Below, piece after piece: positions 7,096-17,400 of a DNA stretch of 64,000 bases. The stretch is from Fidelibacterota bacterium (GTDB lineage Bacteria > Fidelibacterota > UBA8477 > JABMPR01): assembly GCA_016844945.1 (NCBI GenBank), contig JAERTJ010000092.1:1-64000 (forward strand), given 5' to 3'. Made by a program: the position numbers and the translations under genes. The notes under the pieces are model-generated. The model was given only the letters and a program-made list of their open reading frames with translations. It made no database searches and was not told the DNA's origin. Numbering within the stretch: the stretch's first letter is position 1; every line of letters starts with the position of its first letter.

Positions 7096-9267
7096 TTACC
7101 TATTCTGATTGACTTGAAGTGCTGTTTCCAGACCTTCAAGATTTGTTTGCGGTTGTTGGCAAGCATAGTTCTCGCAAATATAAACCGTGAAGCCCCCTTC
7201 AATAGCTTTTTGATACGCCAGAAAACCTGCTATTTCCTCAATGCCTTCAGGTTCCGTATTGGGTCTATATAAGATGAGTTTGAAGGGATTATAAAACCTT
7301 CGAATCAACTCAGTTGCGCTGCTCAAACCTGCAGCCCCTCCAGCTATAACAATTTCTCTTGATCCTGCGACCTGAACCTGAACAGTTTGCAGTAGCGCTC
7401 CAGCTCCCCTTGGTCCGCGGGTCACCTCTACAGAGAATGATTCACCAATGCGGTGAGATAAAACCTCCCATGCAGGATTCTCGGACAAGCGTCCGAGATA
7501 ATAGAGATTTTCTGCAGCAATGGAGTTGCCAGAAGGAATAGCCCCATCATAAATCTCTTTCTGTCGAATGATGAGCTCGGATTCTCCTTCTGCAGTAAAA
7601 AAGAAGCCGCCTGCCTCTCGATCCCAAAATTTGTCAATCTGGATCTGCTGGAGTTGTATAGCTAGCGACAGATATTCAGGTTCATAAGTAACTTCATATA
7701 CGGCCCGCAGCCCCTGAATAACAAAACTATAGTCATCCAAAAATCCACCCACACTATTTCCAGATGATCCAGACATATGCAGCAATTGCCCGTTTGATGT
7801 GATCATCTCATCCTTGATAAATTTAGCCAGGTTCACTGATGCTTCTCTATAGCGAGGATCACCTGTGGCCTGAGCAGCACGTGACAGTGCGGTGAGCATC
7901 AGACCATTCCAGTCACTTAGGATTTTATTATCCAGACTTGGATGGATGCGTTTTTCTCTCACCCCCTTAAGCTTTAGTCGAATGCTATGCCAATTCTGAT
8001 CTTTTAGAATCGATTGAGATTTGTCTCCCGCTTCAGTGTGGAAAATGTTCCTCCCTGAAGGCTTTCTGCTTGCTTCGTCATCAAAATTACCCTCGGGTTT
8101 GATACCGAAGTGTTCTGAGATATAAGTCAACTCATCTGCAGCCAGTATTTCTGAAAGTTCTTCCCAACTCCAGACATAAAATTTCCCCTCTTCACCCTCA
8201 CTATCGGCGTCTTCAGCAGAGTAAAACCCACCCCTGGGTGAGATGAGCTCATCCATGAGATAGTGGTAAATTTCTTCCATGGTTTGCAGAAATAGTGGAT
8301 CCTGACTGATCTGCCAGGCTTCGGTATATGCCAATAGCAAGGTTGCCTGATCATAGAGCATTTTTTCAAAGTGAGGAACAAGCCACTGGGCATCGGTGCT
8401 ATACCTGTGGAAACCGAAGCCCACTTGATCATAAATACCCCCCAAACGCATAGCTTTCAGTGTGTGTAAAGCCATATCGGTAATACTGCTATCTCCTGTT
8501 CGATAACCTTCACGGAGGAGAAACACCAGGTTGTGGGGAGAGGGAAATTTTGGTGCTGATCCAAAGCCCCCTTCTTTTGAATCGTAATTGCGTTTAAAAT
8601 CTGTCACTGCAGCCTGTAGGATCTCACCAGTGAGGGCTTCTCTTTTACGTGTTCCTTTGGGCTGCTGGAGGGCATCGATTATCTGATCTGCAGCAGCTGT
8701 AACTTCATCCCGTTGAGTTTCCCAGGCCTTGGTAATCCTGGGGAGCAGATCCAACATCCCCACTCGACCCGGCTTGGATTCCCGGGGGAAATAAGTCCCT
8801 GCAAAAAAGGGACGTTTATCATGACCCATCACGATGGTCAGTGGCCACCCCCCTCTTCCAATAAGTCTTGTCGCTGCTGCCATATAAAATTGGTCAATAT
8901 CCGGTCGCTCTTCCCGGTCGACCTTGATACACACATAATTTTCATTCAAGAGCCGTGCAACGTCCGCATCCTCAAAGGATTCATGAGCCATAACATGACA
9001 CCAATGGCAAGTTGAGTAACCTATTGATAGAAAGATGGGTTTGTCCTCATCACGTGCCTTTTGAAAGGCTTCCTCACCCCACTCATACCAATCAACCGGG
9101 TTATGAGCGTGTTGCAGTAAATAGGGACTGGACGAATTTATTAGACGATTTGTAAAGGGGGTTTTGTTATTCATAGAATCTCCCTGGCAACAGGTTATGA
9201 TGGATATAATTATTATGTTTAACAGTAGTTTAGCAAATTTACTCCTGGGGCTGTTTTGTACAGTCAT
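7096..9267 (-). CDS. DUF255 thioredoxin-fold protein, YyaL/SPATA20 family
   Basis: The conserved part begins [21 protein letters not shown] and carries the thioredoxin-like block with the CHWCHVM redox motif, followed by a long (alpha/alpha)6-barrel-like region similar to N-acylglucosamine 2-epimerases. Family proteins are about 670-700 residues; the biochemical role is not settled. Two starts are possible. ATG 9267 adds 31 residues resembling a lipoprotein signal ([14 protein letters not shown]), placing it at the envelope. ATG 9174 has a far better ribosome site (AGGGAG, 5 nt spacing) and gives a 692-residue cytoplasmic protein. I keep the longer form with doubt. mobA follows 3 nt downstream. 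Confidence 0.85.
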   Translation of the reverse strand: MTVQNSPRSKFAKLLLNIIIISIITCCQGDSMNNKTPFTNRLINSSSPYLLQHAHNPVDWYEWGEEAFQKARDEDKPIFLSIGYSTCHWCHVMAHESFEDADVARLLNENYVCIKVDREERPDIDQFYMAAATRLIGRGGWPLTIVMGHDKRPFFAGTYFPRESKPGRVGMLDLLPRITKAWETQRDEVTAAADQIIDALQQPKGTRKREALTGEILQAAVTDFKRNYDSKEGGFGSAPKFPSPHNLVFLLREGYRTGDSSITDMALHTLKAMRLGGIYDQVGFGFHRYSTDAQWLVPHFEKMLYDQATLLLAYTEAWQISQDPLFLQTMEEIYHYLMDELISPRGGFYSAEDADSEGEEGKFYVWSWEELSEILAADELTYISEHFGIKPEGNFDDEASRKPSGRNIFHTEAGDKSQSILKDQNWHSIRLKLKGVREKRIHPSLDNKILSDWNGLMLTALSRAAQATGDPRYREASVNLAKFIKDEMITSNGQLLHMSGSSGNSVGGFLDDYSFVIQGLRAVYEVTYEPEYLSLAIQLQQIQIDKFWDREAGGFFFTAEGESELIIRQKEIYDGAIPSGNSIAAENLYYLGRLSENPAWEVLSHRIGESFSVEVTRGPRGAGALLQTVQVQVAGSREIVIAGGAAGLSSATELIRRFYNPFKLILYRPNTEPEGIEEIAGFLAYQKAIEGGFTVYICENYACQQPQTNLEGLETALQVNQNR

Positions 9268-9458
9268 GTCATCAATATAGACCCCTGACAGGCTTATGCG
9301 ACTTTATTTATCCTATTTGTAATCCCACACTTCAAAAACTGTATGGTTCCTTACTGGAATCATTCTTGAATCAGACGAATCTGGTAAACACTGGGACCCC
9401 TCCAATTCTGACATTGAAGCTCAAGTTTATATGATCTTTAAATCAGGCTCAGCCACCC

Positions 9459-9487
9459 TTGCAACCCCATGCTTGTCAAACTATATT
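9459..9487 (+). promoter_or_regulatory. sigma-70-like promoter upstream of the foldase leader
   Basis: TTGCAA (9459-9464) and TATATT (9482-9487) are separated by exactly 17 bp. Transcription would start near 9494, about 215 nt before the ATG of the PpiD-like gene, giving a long leader. Confidence 0.45.
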
Positions 9488-9493
9488 GGGCGG

Positions 9494-9708
9494 CTTTTTT
9501 AATCCGTCTTCGCAGAAGATCATGGGATTTCCCATGGATGCATGCAGATCACCAGCTTCGGCGTGATGTCGCAATCAGGCTGGGCGGATACCGCGGTGCA
9601 GCTCGAAGAGCGAAACCGGGTAATGATTGGAACCTCGGGATTGCCTGGGGCACTCCATATCCAAAAAATAAATTTATACGCTGAATTGGGCGCAGGAGGA
9701 ATAACAAA
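9494..9708 (+). ncRNA. candidate structured leader RNA (or small RNA) before the foldase gene
   Basis: The 441-nt gap 9268-9708 contains no convincing gene, but its right half is GC-richer than its surroundings and full of pairable segments. Hairpins: TCTTC/GAAGA (9507-9519), ATGGG/CCCAT (9522-9535), ATCAC/GTGAT (9548-9567), GCGG/CCGC (9584-9594), GCTC/GAGC (9601-9611). Longer-range: GCAATC (9571-9576) with GATTGC (9639-9644), and an outer GGAT..ATGGA (9525-9538) with TCCATATCC (9654-9662). This resembles a multi-branched structured RNA. I do not recognise a known riboswitch, 6S, SRP, tmRNA or RNase P signature. The left half (9268-9458) shows nothing I can name. Confidence 0.35.
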
Positions 9709-11526
9709 ATGGGTGTGATGAATCAAATGCGGGACAACATGGCCGGAATCATGATTTTTCTGGTTATAGTCTTCGTACTAACCATGACAGTAGGTGGTTT
9801 GGTTGGAGGAGCCAATGTCATGGATCTTATCAGTGGAAATCAACCCAATGCTTTTACAACAGTAAATGGTGAAGAACTCACCCGTGAGAGCTTTATGCGT
9901 TCACTTCAAAACGAGCGAGAGAACTACAGACAAAGAAATGGTACTGAGCCCACTGAACAGCAGATGGCTCAGATTACTGACCAGGTATGGGAAACAATGG
10001 TCACTCAGATTCTCATTCGTCAAAACATTGAGGATCAGGGCATCAGCATATCTCCTGATGAGATCAAATATTTCTTTACCGAGAATATCCACCCAAGCGT
10101 AAGACAATATTTCATGTCTGAAGAAGGCGTCTTCGACCAAAATGCCTACCAGGAAGCTATCAACTCCCCTGAAGCAGCCAATTTCTTTGCTGCCATGCGT
10201 CAACAAGTTGCCTCTATTGTTCCTGTAGAGAAACTTCAGCAAAAAGTCCTGGCAACTGCTCAGGTCTCTGCTGCTGAAGTCAGATCAGAATATATGAAAA
10301 CTCAGGTTGCCTATGACCTGGACTACGTATTTGTAAAATCGTCACTATGGAAAGATACGGAAGTTGAAGTTTCCGAAGCTGAAATTCGCAACTATTACGA
10401 TCTCAATATTGAAGATTATCAACAAGATGAAACCCGTGAGTTAAAGATTGTTTCAACTGAAATTAAGGCCACTGCCCTGGATACAAACCGAGCATTGAAT
10501 CTCATCAAAGATATTGCTGACGAAGTAAACTCAGGAGAATCATTTGAATCATTGGCTCAGATTCACTCTGAAGGTCCTTCAGGTCCAAACGGTGGATATC
10601 TGGGTTGGTTTGGTAAAGGCAAGATGGCACCTCCTTTCGAGGAAGCTGCCTTTGGTGCAACAGTTGGAGAACTGGTTGGTCCTGTTCTGACTCAGTTTGG
10701 ATTTCACCTGATCAAAGTTGAAGCCACACGTGAAACGAATGGTCAGCCTGAAGTTGAAGCACGTCACATTCTTATTGAGATTCGTCCCAGCGAAACCACA
10801 CGTGACAAAATCAGGCGCGCGCTGAAAAACCTGGAATTTCTGGCCGATGAAGTAGGCTTTGAAAAGGCCGTTGACTCCCTTGGATTGGTTGCAACCACTT
10901 CAAACAAACTGAGACAAAAGGACACATTTGTTTCAGGCGTTGGGTCCTTTCAATCAGCTGTTAGATTTGCCTACCTGTCTGATGTGGGTACCCATAGTAA
11001 TGTTATGCAGAACGAATCAAATTTCGCCATTTTCATGTTAGCCAACATTTTTCCTGCTGGCGACCGTCCTTTTGAAGAGACCAACGTCAGTATCAAACGT
11101 AAGATGCAGAACGAAATGAAGTTGGAGCTGGCCAGTGCTGCTGCAACTGAGTTGTTGCCTCAGCTGAAGACGGGTAATGATTGGGCAGCCGTCAAACTAG
11201 AAGGTCGTGAAGGTCTGTCTTTTGAGAAGCTTGAAGGAGTAAAAGGCAATGCCAGCCTCAAGGGTCTGGGTCGTATCCAGGAGATTTTCGGATATCTTGA
11301 GAATGCTCCCGCTGGAAGCATCTCCCCTGTTTTCTCAACACCTCGAGGAGCGGTTGTGGTCCGTTTGAATGCAAGGAGTGATTTTGATGAATCAGATTTT
11401 GCAGCACAGTATGATGCACTGTATGAGACCTTGACTCAAACCAGACAAAATGAAGTCTGGAACCAATACCTCGTTGAATTACGAGAGAATGCTGAAGTGG
11501 TAGACAATAGACTTCGCATGCTATAG
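9709..11526 (+). CDS. membrane-anchored peptidyl-prolyl isomerase, PpiD/SurA-like foldase
   Basis: 605 residues. An N-terminal membrane anchor (about 12-33) is followed by a SurA-like N domain (about 45-200, FTTVNGEELTRESFMRSL). A parvulin rotamase domain (about 240-345) shows HSEGPSGPNGGYLGWFGKGKM and GFHLIKVE. A second, degenerate rotamase-like part starts at ARHILIEI, and there is a helical C-terminus. PpiD-type proteins sit in the inner membrane facing the periplasm and help fold outgoing outer-membrane proteins. An AGGAGG site precedes the ATG. A promoter and structured leader lie upstream and a strong terminator downstream, so it is probably a single-gene transcript. Confidence 0.85.
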   Translation: MGVMNQMRDNMAGIMIFLVIVFVLTMTVGGLVGGANVMDLISGNQPNAFTTVNGEELTRESFMRSLQNERENYRQRNGTEPTEQQMAQITDQVWETMVTQILIRQNIEDQGISISPDEIKYFFTENIHPSVRQYFMSEEGVFDQNAYQEAINSPEAANFFAAMRQQVASIVPVEKLQQKVLATAQVSAAEVRSEYMKTQVAYDLDYVFVKSSLWKDTEVEVSEAEIRNYYDLNIEDYQQDETRELKIVSTEIKATALDTNRALNLIKDIADEVNSGESFESLAQIHSEGPSGPNGGYLGWFGKGKMAPPFEEAAFGATVGELVGPVLTQFGFHLIKVEATRETNGQPEVEARHILIEIRPSETTRDKIRRALKNLEFLADEVGFEKAVDSLGLVATTSNKLRQKDTFVSGVGSFQSAVRFAYLSDVGTHSNVMQNESNFAIFMLANIFPAGDRPFEETNVSIKRKMQNEMKLELASAAATELLPQLKTGNDWAAVKLEGREGLSFEKLEGVKGNASLKGLGRIQEIFGYLENAPAGSISPVFSTPRGAVVVRLNARSDFDESDFAAQYDALYETLTQTRQNEVWNQYLVELRENAEVVDNRLRML

Positions 11527-11546
11527 CCACAAATACAAGAATTACG

Positions 11547-11572
11547 AAAAGGGGGGCTTGCTCCCCTTTTTT
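11547..11572 (+). terminator. intrinsic terminator after the foldase gene
   Basis: AAAAGGGG (11547-11554) pairs with CCCCTTTT (11563-11570), with an extra GC/GC pairing in the loop, followed by further T residues. It lies 20 nt after the stop codon and ends the foldase transcript. Confidence 0.75.
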
Positions 11573-11670
11573 GTTACTCCCAGACTCAACAATCATTCAT
11601 TTTTAAATAAGACTTTATATATTGTCCGCATTGATTAGGTTGTCTTAATTGATATAATCAGGAGGATAAA

Positions 11671-12102
11671 TTGACCAGGACAAAAATTGTACTGATCGTT
11701 GTTGTTGGATTATTTGTGATTCTGCAACTCATTCCATTAAACCAGACGAACCCACCCATTATACAAGATGCTTCAACACCATCTGATATAAAAACCATAT
11801 TAAAAACATCATGCTACGACTGCCATTCAAATGAAACCGAATGGCCCTGGTATAGCCGTATTGCACCAGGATCATTTCTCATCACTAGAGATGTGATTGA
11901 AGGTCGCAAACATCTAAATTTTTCGGAATTTTCCGAAATGGATGTATTTGATAGCACGGATATTGCTGATGAGATGATCGAGGTTCTGGAAGAAGGCGAG
12001 ATGCCAATCTTACCGTATCTGCTCCTTCATCCAAATGCAAGTCTTAGTGATAGCCAGACAAAAGCACTTATGGATTGGGCAAAAACTCTTTATTCGGAAT
12101 GA
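11671..12102 (+). CDS. haem-binding domain protein, single-haem cytochrome-like
   Basis: 143 residues starting at TTG, supported by a perfect AGGAGG site 5 nt upstream. An N-terminal hydrophobic segment (about 5-22) is a signal anchor. One CxxCH haem-attachment motif (Cys48, Cys51, His52) is followed by NETEWPWYSRIAPGSFL. That pattern matches the 'haem-binding domain' family of small periplasmic proteins frequent in Bacteroidetes and relatives, which have a late Met/Pro-rich loop (EGEMPILPYLLLHP). It probably binds one c-type haem at the periplasmic face; a redox partner is not evident. It precedes the motor genes by 41 nt but a shared function is not obvious. Confidence 0.8.
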   Translation: MTRTKIVLIVVVGLFVILQLIPLNQTNPPIIQDASTPSDIKTILKTSCYDCHSNETEWPWYSRIAPGSFLITRDVIEGRKHLNFSEFSEMDVFDSTDIADEMIEVLEEGEMPILPYLLLHPNASLSDSQTKALMDWAKTLYSE

Positions 12103-12143
12103 TTTTATAGATTTGGAATGTAGAAAGGACGACTGGGGATAAC

Positions 12144-12971
12144 ATGGATTTTTCAACCATAATCGGACTTATCATTGGTTTGGTACTTGTCTTTTTTGGA
12201 ATGTCAGAAGAGGGAACCTTTATGCCTCCGGCGACATTTTTTAATCTCAAAGGACTCGCCACAGTTTTAGGGGGAACCTTTGCGGCCACGCTGATTAACT
12301 ATCCATTAAAAAATGTAATTGGTCTGCTGAAAGTCTCACTCCAGGTTTTTCTAAACAAGGGTGGTGTTGTACCCATGGATATTATCAATGAGTTGGCTCA
12401 ATATTCTGAGCAGGCGCGTAAACAGGGAATTTCTTCTCTGGAAAAGATCACTGATAATATTGAAAACAATTACCTCCAAATGGGTCTTGAGAACGCCATG
12501 CTGGAAAGGGATTCTAAGAAACTGGAGAATTTTCTAGATAATGAATTGAACTCTATGCAGGATCGCCATACCAATGGGCAGGAGATATTTTATAATATGG
12601 GTTCATACGCTCCTGCATTTGGTTTATTGGGTACTGTGATGGGGCTGATACTTATGATGACAGGACAGGCAACTGCCTCGTCTGCTGCAAGTTATGCACA
12701 GGGCGCTCAAGACTCTATGTCTACCCTTCTCAAGGGAATGGGATTAGCGCTTGTGACTACCTTTTATGGTGTCCTCCTGGCAAATCTCCTCTTTATCCCC
12801 ATTGCTGGAAAACTTAAAGCCAGATCTGATGAGGAAATTTATGGATTGAAAATCATCAAAGCTGGAATTTTGAGTATTCACTCCAAAGAACATCCCATGA
12901 TCATGCGCGAGAAACTTCTCACCTTTGTCGATAAAGACACCCGGAAAGCAGCCAGAGACGCAGAGTTTTAA
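12144..12971 (+). CDS. motA: MotA-like stator proton channel protein
   Basis: 275 residues with four transmembrane segments: about 4-20, 32-50, a later pair around 150-175 and 195-215. The MotA/TolQ/ExbB motif SYAPAFGLLGTVMGLILMM lies in TM3. The long cytoplasmic loop contains ARKQGISSLEKI, corresponding to the charged region of MotA that touches the rotor. MotA forms the pentameric part of an ion-driven stator with MotB. The two MotB-like genes follow at once (6-nt gap). No flagellar structural gene is in the window, so the driven machine is unknown. Confidence 0.85.
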   Translation: MDFSTIIGLIIGLVLVFFGMSEEGTFMPPATFFNLKGLATVLGGTFAATLINYPLKNVIGLLKVSLQVFLNKGGVVPMDIINELAQYSEQARKQGISSLEKITDNIENNYLQMGLENAMLERDSKKLENFLDNELNSMQDRHTNGQEIFYNMGSYAPAFGLLGTVMGLILMMTGQATASSAASYAQGAQDSMSTLLKGMGLALVTTFYGVLLANLLFIPIAGKLKARSDEEIYGLKIIKAGILSIHSKEHPMIMREKLLTFVDKDTRKAARDAEF

Positions 12972-12977
12972 TCCCCC

Positions 12978-13682
12978 GTGGCTCAAGATACCTCAATAGT
13001 CGCTGAACGGGCTTCAAATGGCTGGAAGGTTACCTATAGTAGCTTTCTCACCGGCCTTTTGGCTTTCTTCCTTCTATTGGTGATGAAAGCTGAGCATGAA
13101 GCTGAATCTACCTTCAAATTTGCTGACAAAATGAAGGATGATATTTACAAGCAAATCAACTTTCAGAAGCAATCAAAAAAATTGGATTGGCTCTATGTGG
13201 AACATGCCGGACCAAAAGGTATCAAGCTACTCATCCCCTCTGAAATTGGGAATCAAGCATTCTTTCAATCCGGAGATGATCAGATCGTCGGTGATTTTTA
13301 TTATTATCTGGAAAATGTCGCTGATATTGTTGAAAGTTTAGAATTACAGGAAATTCCCACGCGTTACAGTGATGTGTACGCTAGGCTGAAGGAAGCTGGA
13401 AACACAATCAAAATCAATGTACGCATCGAAGGACATTCCGATGCCCAACCCTTGGGTCGTTCTTCAAAATTTAGAGATAACTGGGACTTATCAACTGCCA
13501 GAGCCCACCAGGTCATGAAATATTTTATGTCAGAGACACCTATCCCGGAAGACTATTTCTCAGTTTCAGGTTATGGTCACTTTCATCCGCTGGTCGATCG
13601 AAACCGATATGATGAGAATCGACGGGTAGAGATCTATCTGGATATACAGATGGTTGAACTGGAGAACGGAAACCATGTCTAG
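12978..13682 (+). CDS. MotB-like protein 1, OmpA domain, channel aspartate replaced by serine
   Basis: 234 residues from a GTG start. One transmembrane segment (about 23-36) is followed by a C-terminal OmpA-like peptidoglycan-binding domain (about 140-228) with IRIEGHSDAQP, RDNWDLSTARAHQV and the NRRVEIYL end. The segment aligns with the MotB plug as GWKVTYSSFLTGLLAFFLL, so the position of the universally used proton-binding Asp (YxD) is Ser22 here. A stator subunit without that Asp should not conduct by itself. The gene overlaps the next MotB-like gene, which has the Asp, suggesting a mixed B-subunit dimer with one working site. That complex is inference. Confidence 0.8.
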   Translation: MAQDTSIVAERASNGWKVTYSSFLTGLLAFFLLLVMKAEHEAESTFKFADKMKDDIYKQINFQKQSKKLDWLYVEHAGPKGIKLLIPSEIGNQAFFQSGDDQIVGDFYYYLENVADIVESLELQEIPTRYSDVYARLKEAGNTIKINVRIEGHSDAQPLGRSSKFRDNWDLSTARAHQVMKYFMSETPIPEDYFSVSGYGHFHPLVDRNRYDENRRVEIYLDIQMVELENGNHV

Positions 13683-14361
13683 GGACATGCGGAGAACCGC
13701 CAGTCTCGCCCGCTCAAGCTGGGTACTCTCCTATGGGGATATGGTCACGTTATTGATTACCTTCTTTATTATGATGATCAGTGTGAGCGCCGGGCAGATT
13801 GATAAAATTCATGCCTGGGTGAATGCACGGCTGGATGATGCAGCAGTGGAAGTCCAACAGGTTATGGATGCAGCACAGATAGAAGAAATCTCAGTTAGCC
13901 GCAACTCAAAGGGTGTGCAGATCACATTGAAGGATCCCAGACTCTTTGAGGTTGCATCTGCTCAACCACGACAAAGCCATCTCTATCAGTTAGACAGGGT
14001 TGCAGCAGCCATTCAAAACCTGAACATTTTTCAACTCGAAAATACTGAGCATGCTCCATTTATCAAGGAGTTAAAAACCTCCCGATTGCAGTGGCTGGTG
14101 GAAATAAAGATTGAAGGTCACACAGACAATATGCCCCTCACCAGAAATGCACTCTATCGGGATAATTGGGAGTTAAGTGCTGCCCGGGCACAATCAATTA
14201 TGAAACAGCTCCAGGAAAGAACCCAAATCGATGCCTCGAAGTTTGCCATCGCTGGTTTTGGAGAGTTTCAACCCATCGGGGACAACACAACCCAATCCGG
14301 TCGTGAGCTCAATCGGCGGGTGGAAATCTATATTGGTGCTTCGCTGGTCAAAGCCCTTTAA
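13675..14361 (+). CDS. motB: MotB-like protein 2, OmpA domain, channel aspartate present
   Basis: From ATG 13675 the protein is 228 residues; a TTG at 13654 in frame would add seven residues but has no better ribosome site. The plug and transmembrane segment read SWVLSYGDMVTLLITFFIMM with the conserved Asp at residue 22, exactly where the preceding paralogue has Ser. The OmpA-like domain (about 138-223) has IKIEGHTDNMPL, RDNWELSAARAQSIM and NRRVEIYIG, which anchors it to peptidoglycan. It overlaps the upstream paralogue by 8 nt, so the two are made together, and with MotA they form a three-gene stator operon. Confidence 0.85.
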   Translation: MSRDMRRTASLARSSWVLSYGDMVTLLITFFIMMISVSAGQIDKIHAWVNARLDDAAVEVQQVMDAAQIEEISVSRNSKGVQITLKDPRLFEVASAQPRQSHLYQLDRVAAAIQNLNIFQLENTEHAPFIKELKTSRLQWLVEIKIEGHTDNMPLTRNALYRDNWELSAARAQSIMKQLQERTQIDASKFAIAGFGEFQPIGDNTTQSGRELNRRVEIYIGASLVKAL

Positions 14362-14477
14362 AATCACCTGAATTACATCCAGGCAACACCACCATTTCAC
14401 TTTGCGGTCAGGACTTTTCAATTATTATTACCGAGTGTATAATGGAACAATTTCCCTGGAATTACGTTTAGGACTGC

Positions 14478-17400
14478 ATGAATAAAATTTTCGCTTCCAT
14501 CCTCATCGCTTCATCTCTGTTTGCAATGGATTTAACCCGGGTTGATTCTGATGGCAATACCCTCACAGTCACCCTCACAATTCCTGAACCAATGCTCTCA
14601 CACTATGATCTGGAGGAAGGGGCAATTCAAGTGCCCCGTTGGTCTGATGCTTCCTTTGCTTATAATCCAGACACGCAACAACTGATTCCAGTTTTTACTG
14701 TGCCTATTTTACTCCCCCCTTCTGGAATCCTGCCTGAGATTCAGATTCTGGATACTCAGTCAAGCCAGGATAGACGCCATTTGATTCATTCTGTCGAACG
14801 GGATGCGTTAAAATCAGAGATAGAATTTTCCCAGATTAGATCGACACAATGGATCCAGGTTGAAAATGCGGAGGATTTCAGAAGTTACAGAACTGCTCGG
14901 ATAATGATACAGCCCTATGCAGTGAGTGGACAGCGTCTGGAAAAGCTTACGTTTCGATTGATCTTCCCTAAAAATATTTCCACTGGAATTGCGCGGGATT
15001 CGGATTTAGTGGGATCTTATCTCAACTCCAAAATGGCTTCACGTTGGGGCCAGCGCATTCAACCCAGGCTCAATCGCGCGGCTCAATCACTCCCTTCCGG
15101 ACAGTGGTACAAGATTCCCATCAACGAAATGGGAATTCATCGAATAACCCCAGCTTCCTTCACAACCGACCTTCCTGAATCAAACCCGAATACCTGGCAG
15201 GTCTATGCCCCTTTGATCGAAGGAGCCTCGCTATCCTGGGAGCTGGACAATACACTTCCAACCCCGCCAAACCTGAAATTGATAAGCACCGATGGCAAGG
15301 GTCTTGAGGATGGTAATTTTTCAGACGGTGATGAGATCATGTTTTTTGCACAACCCATTAACAGTGATTTTAAGGGGAACAATTTCACCCACATATATGG
15401 CACCCAACGCTATTACTGGCTTTGTATTCCCGAAAACGGTGATCCTTCACTCAACCAGGTCGTAGAGGTGACAGGTTCCACTGCAGTAAGCAATAACACC
15501 GTACTCAACTATGAAAAAAGACTCTACCATGAAACTGAACTCTACAATCAGCTCCATTCTGGAAAGGTATGGGTCGGTGAAAAACTCAATGGTCCTTCAG
15601 ATCAATTCAGTCTCATTTTTAATGATGACTATCTTGATTTTTCCTCAGAAATCCAATTTAATGCCCTTATAGCTGTGGATTTGGATGCCGGAAATTTTGC
15701 CCATTCCCTTGATATAGAATTAAATGGTCTCCCCCTTGCAGTCAGCCAATCAAACACCTCCTATAAACAAATTAGAATGAGTGGCAGTGCTGTTGAAACC
15801 ATGCTCCAGGATGGGACCAACATTCTGAGGATTATCTACAGCAGCAATTCTGAAGCTTCCATTCTCTATGTCGATAGTTTGCGCCTCGCATACTCTCGTC
15901 AGTTGGCTCCCTCCAGTGAGTACTTATTTGGAACCGTTGATCTTGCTGGATCGGTAAACCGTCTCGTTTTCCAGGATATTACCACAGACTTTCGCCTCTG
16001 GGATATCACCGACCCCACATCAGTCCAGCAATGGCAAATTCAGGGTGGCGAATTCGTCATTCAGGAAACAGGGCTTCGGGAAATTATTGGCTTTACCGAG
16101 GATCAGAAGCAAGATGTGGTTCTGAGTGAAGCTACCAATCTTGGGGAATCCAGCATTCGTCAGCCAGACAATCAGGCAGATTACATCATCATCACACCTG
16201 CCATGTTTATGGAACAGGCGGAACGTATAAAAACTCTACGTGAGGATCAGGTCCATCCAGATGAACAACTCAGTGTGGAAATTGTCGATATCCAGGATAT
16301 TTATGACGAATTCTCAGCAGGAACTCAGGATGCAGCAGCCATAAAACATTTTCTCCATTATGTTTACTTCACATGGAATGCCCCCACCCTTAGATATGTC
16401 CTATTTCTCGGTGATACAGACTACGACTATCGCAATATTACGGGGCAAAGTAAAATGCGGATTCCCACCTACCAGAAGGATGGAAACTCAGATGTAAGTT
16501 CCTATGCCACAGATGATAGATACACCTATCTCGCCTCGGGTGAATTTGACAGACTTCCAGATCTTGCCACAGGTCGCCTCCCTGCTCAGACACCAGATCA
16601 GCTTCAGATCATGGTAGACAAAATAATCAGCTACGAACTCACTCCTGAGCCAGGTATCTGGCGCAACACGGTCACCCTGGTAGCCGATGATCCCCTGAGA
16701 CCCAGGAAAACAGCTGAATATGAACATATTCGAGATACGGAGGGGTTGGCACATATTATTCCACCCAGTATCCATGTGAACAAAGTCTATCTGACAGAGT
16801 ACCCCGAAGTACAAGACCCCAATTCACCTTACATTAAGAAACCAAAAGCCCGGGACGCCTTGATTCAAAAGCTCTACAACGGAACCTTAATGGTGAACTA
16901 CCTGGGACATGGCTCACCAGAAGTTTGGGCTCAGGAAGAGGTTTTCACAGTCTCTGATCTGGGGCTCGTAAAAACGGGCATGCGTCTCCCCTTCTGGGTC
17001 GCTGGTACCTGTGATTGGGCGAAGTATGATGACATAAATTCCAGCTGTGTACCCGAAGAGCTGATGCTTATGGAGAGTAATGGCGCTATCGGAATTTTAT
17101 CAACCACACGCAAAACATTTGCCGTGTTTAACGAAATACTGCTTTCAGATTTTTTCGATTTCCTGTTTCCTGACCATGATGCAGGTCGCTCCATCAGTGT
17201 GGGTGATGCTGTCCTGCTGGCAAAAAATATTACCGCAGGCTCTGATCCAAATAATGAAAAGTATATTCTGTTTTCTGATCCTGCATTGAAATTGGCTTCA
17301 CCCGTTCGAAAAGGTCAAATTGAATCCGTTAACCCAGGCGTGTTTCAAGCCATGGGCAAAGTTTCCTATATGGGTAGCACAGATACCTCTCTGGCAGCGA

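Noticed and set aside
9583-9596. GGCGGATACCGCGG resembles the T-box antiterminator core.
   Set aside because: The full AGGGTGGNACCGCG motif, specifier loop and downstream terminator are missing, and no aminoacyl-tRNA synthetase or amino-acid gene follows.
9469-9684. A 71-codon open frame on the plus strand upstream of the foldase.
   Set aside because: No ribosome site, protein-unlike composition, and it coincides with the hairpin-rich stretch; a structured RNA explains the region better.
11631-11658. TTGATT, 16 bp, TATAAT just before the haem-binding protein gene, a near-perfect promoter match.
   Set aside because: Transcription would begin inside or after the AGGAGG ribosome site (11660-11665), leaving the message without it, so it is probably a chance match in AT-rich DNA.
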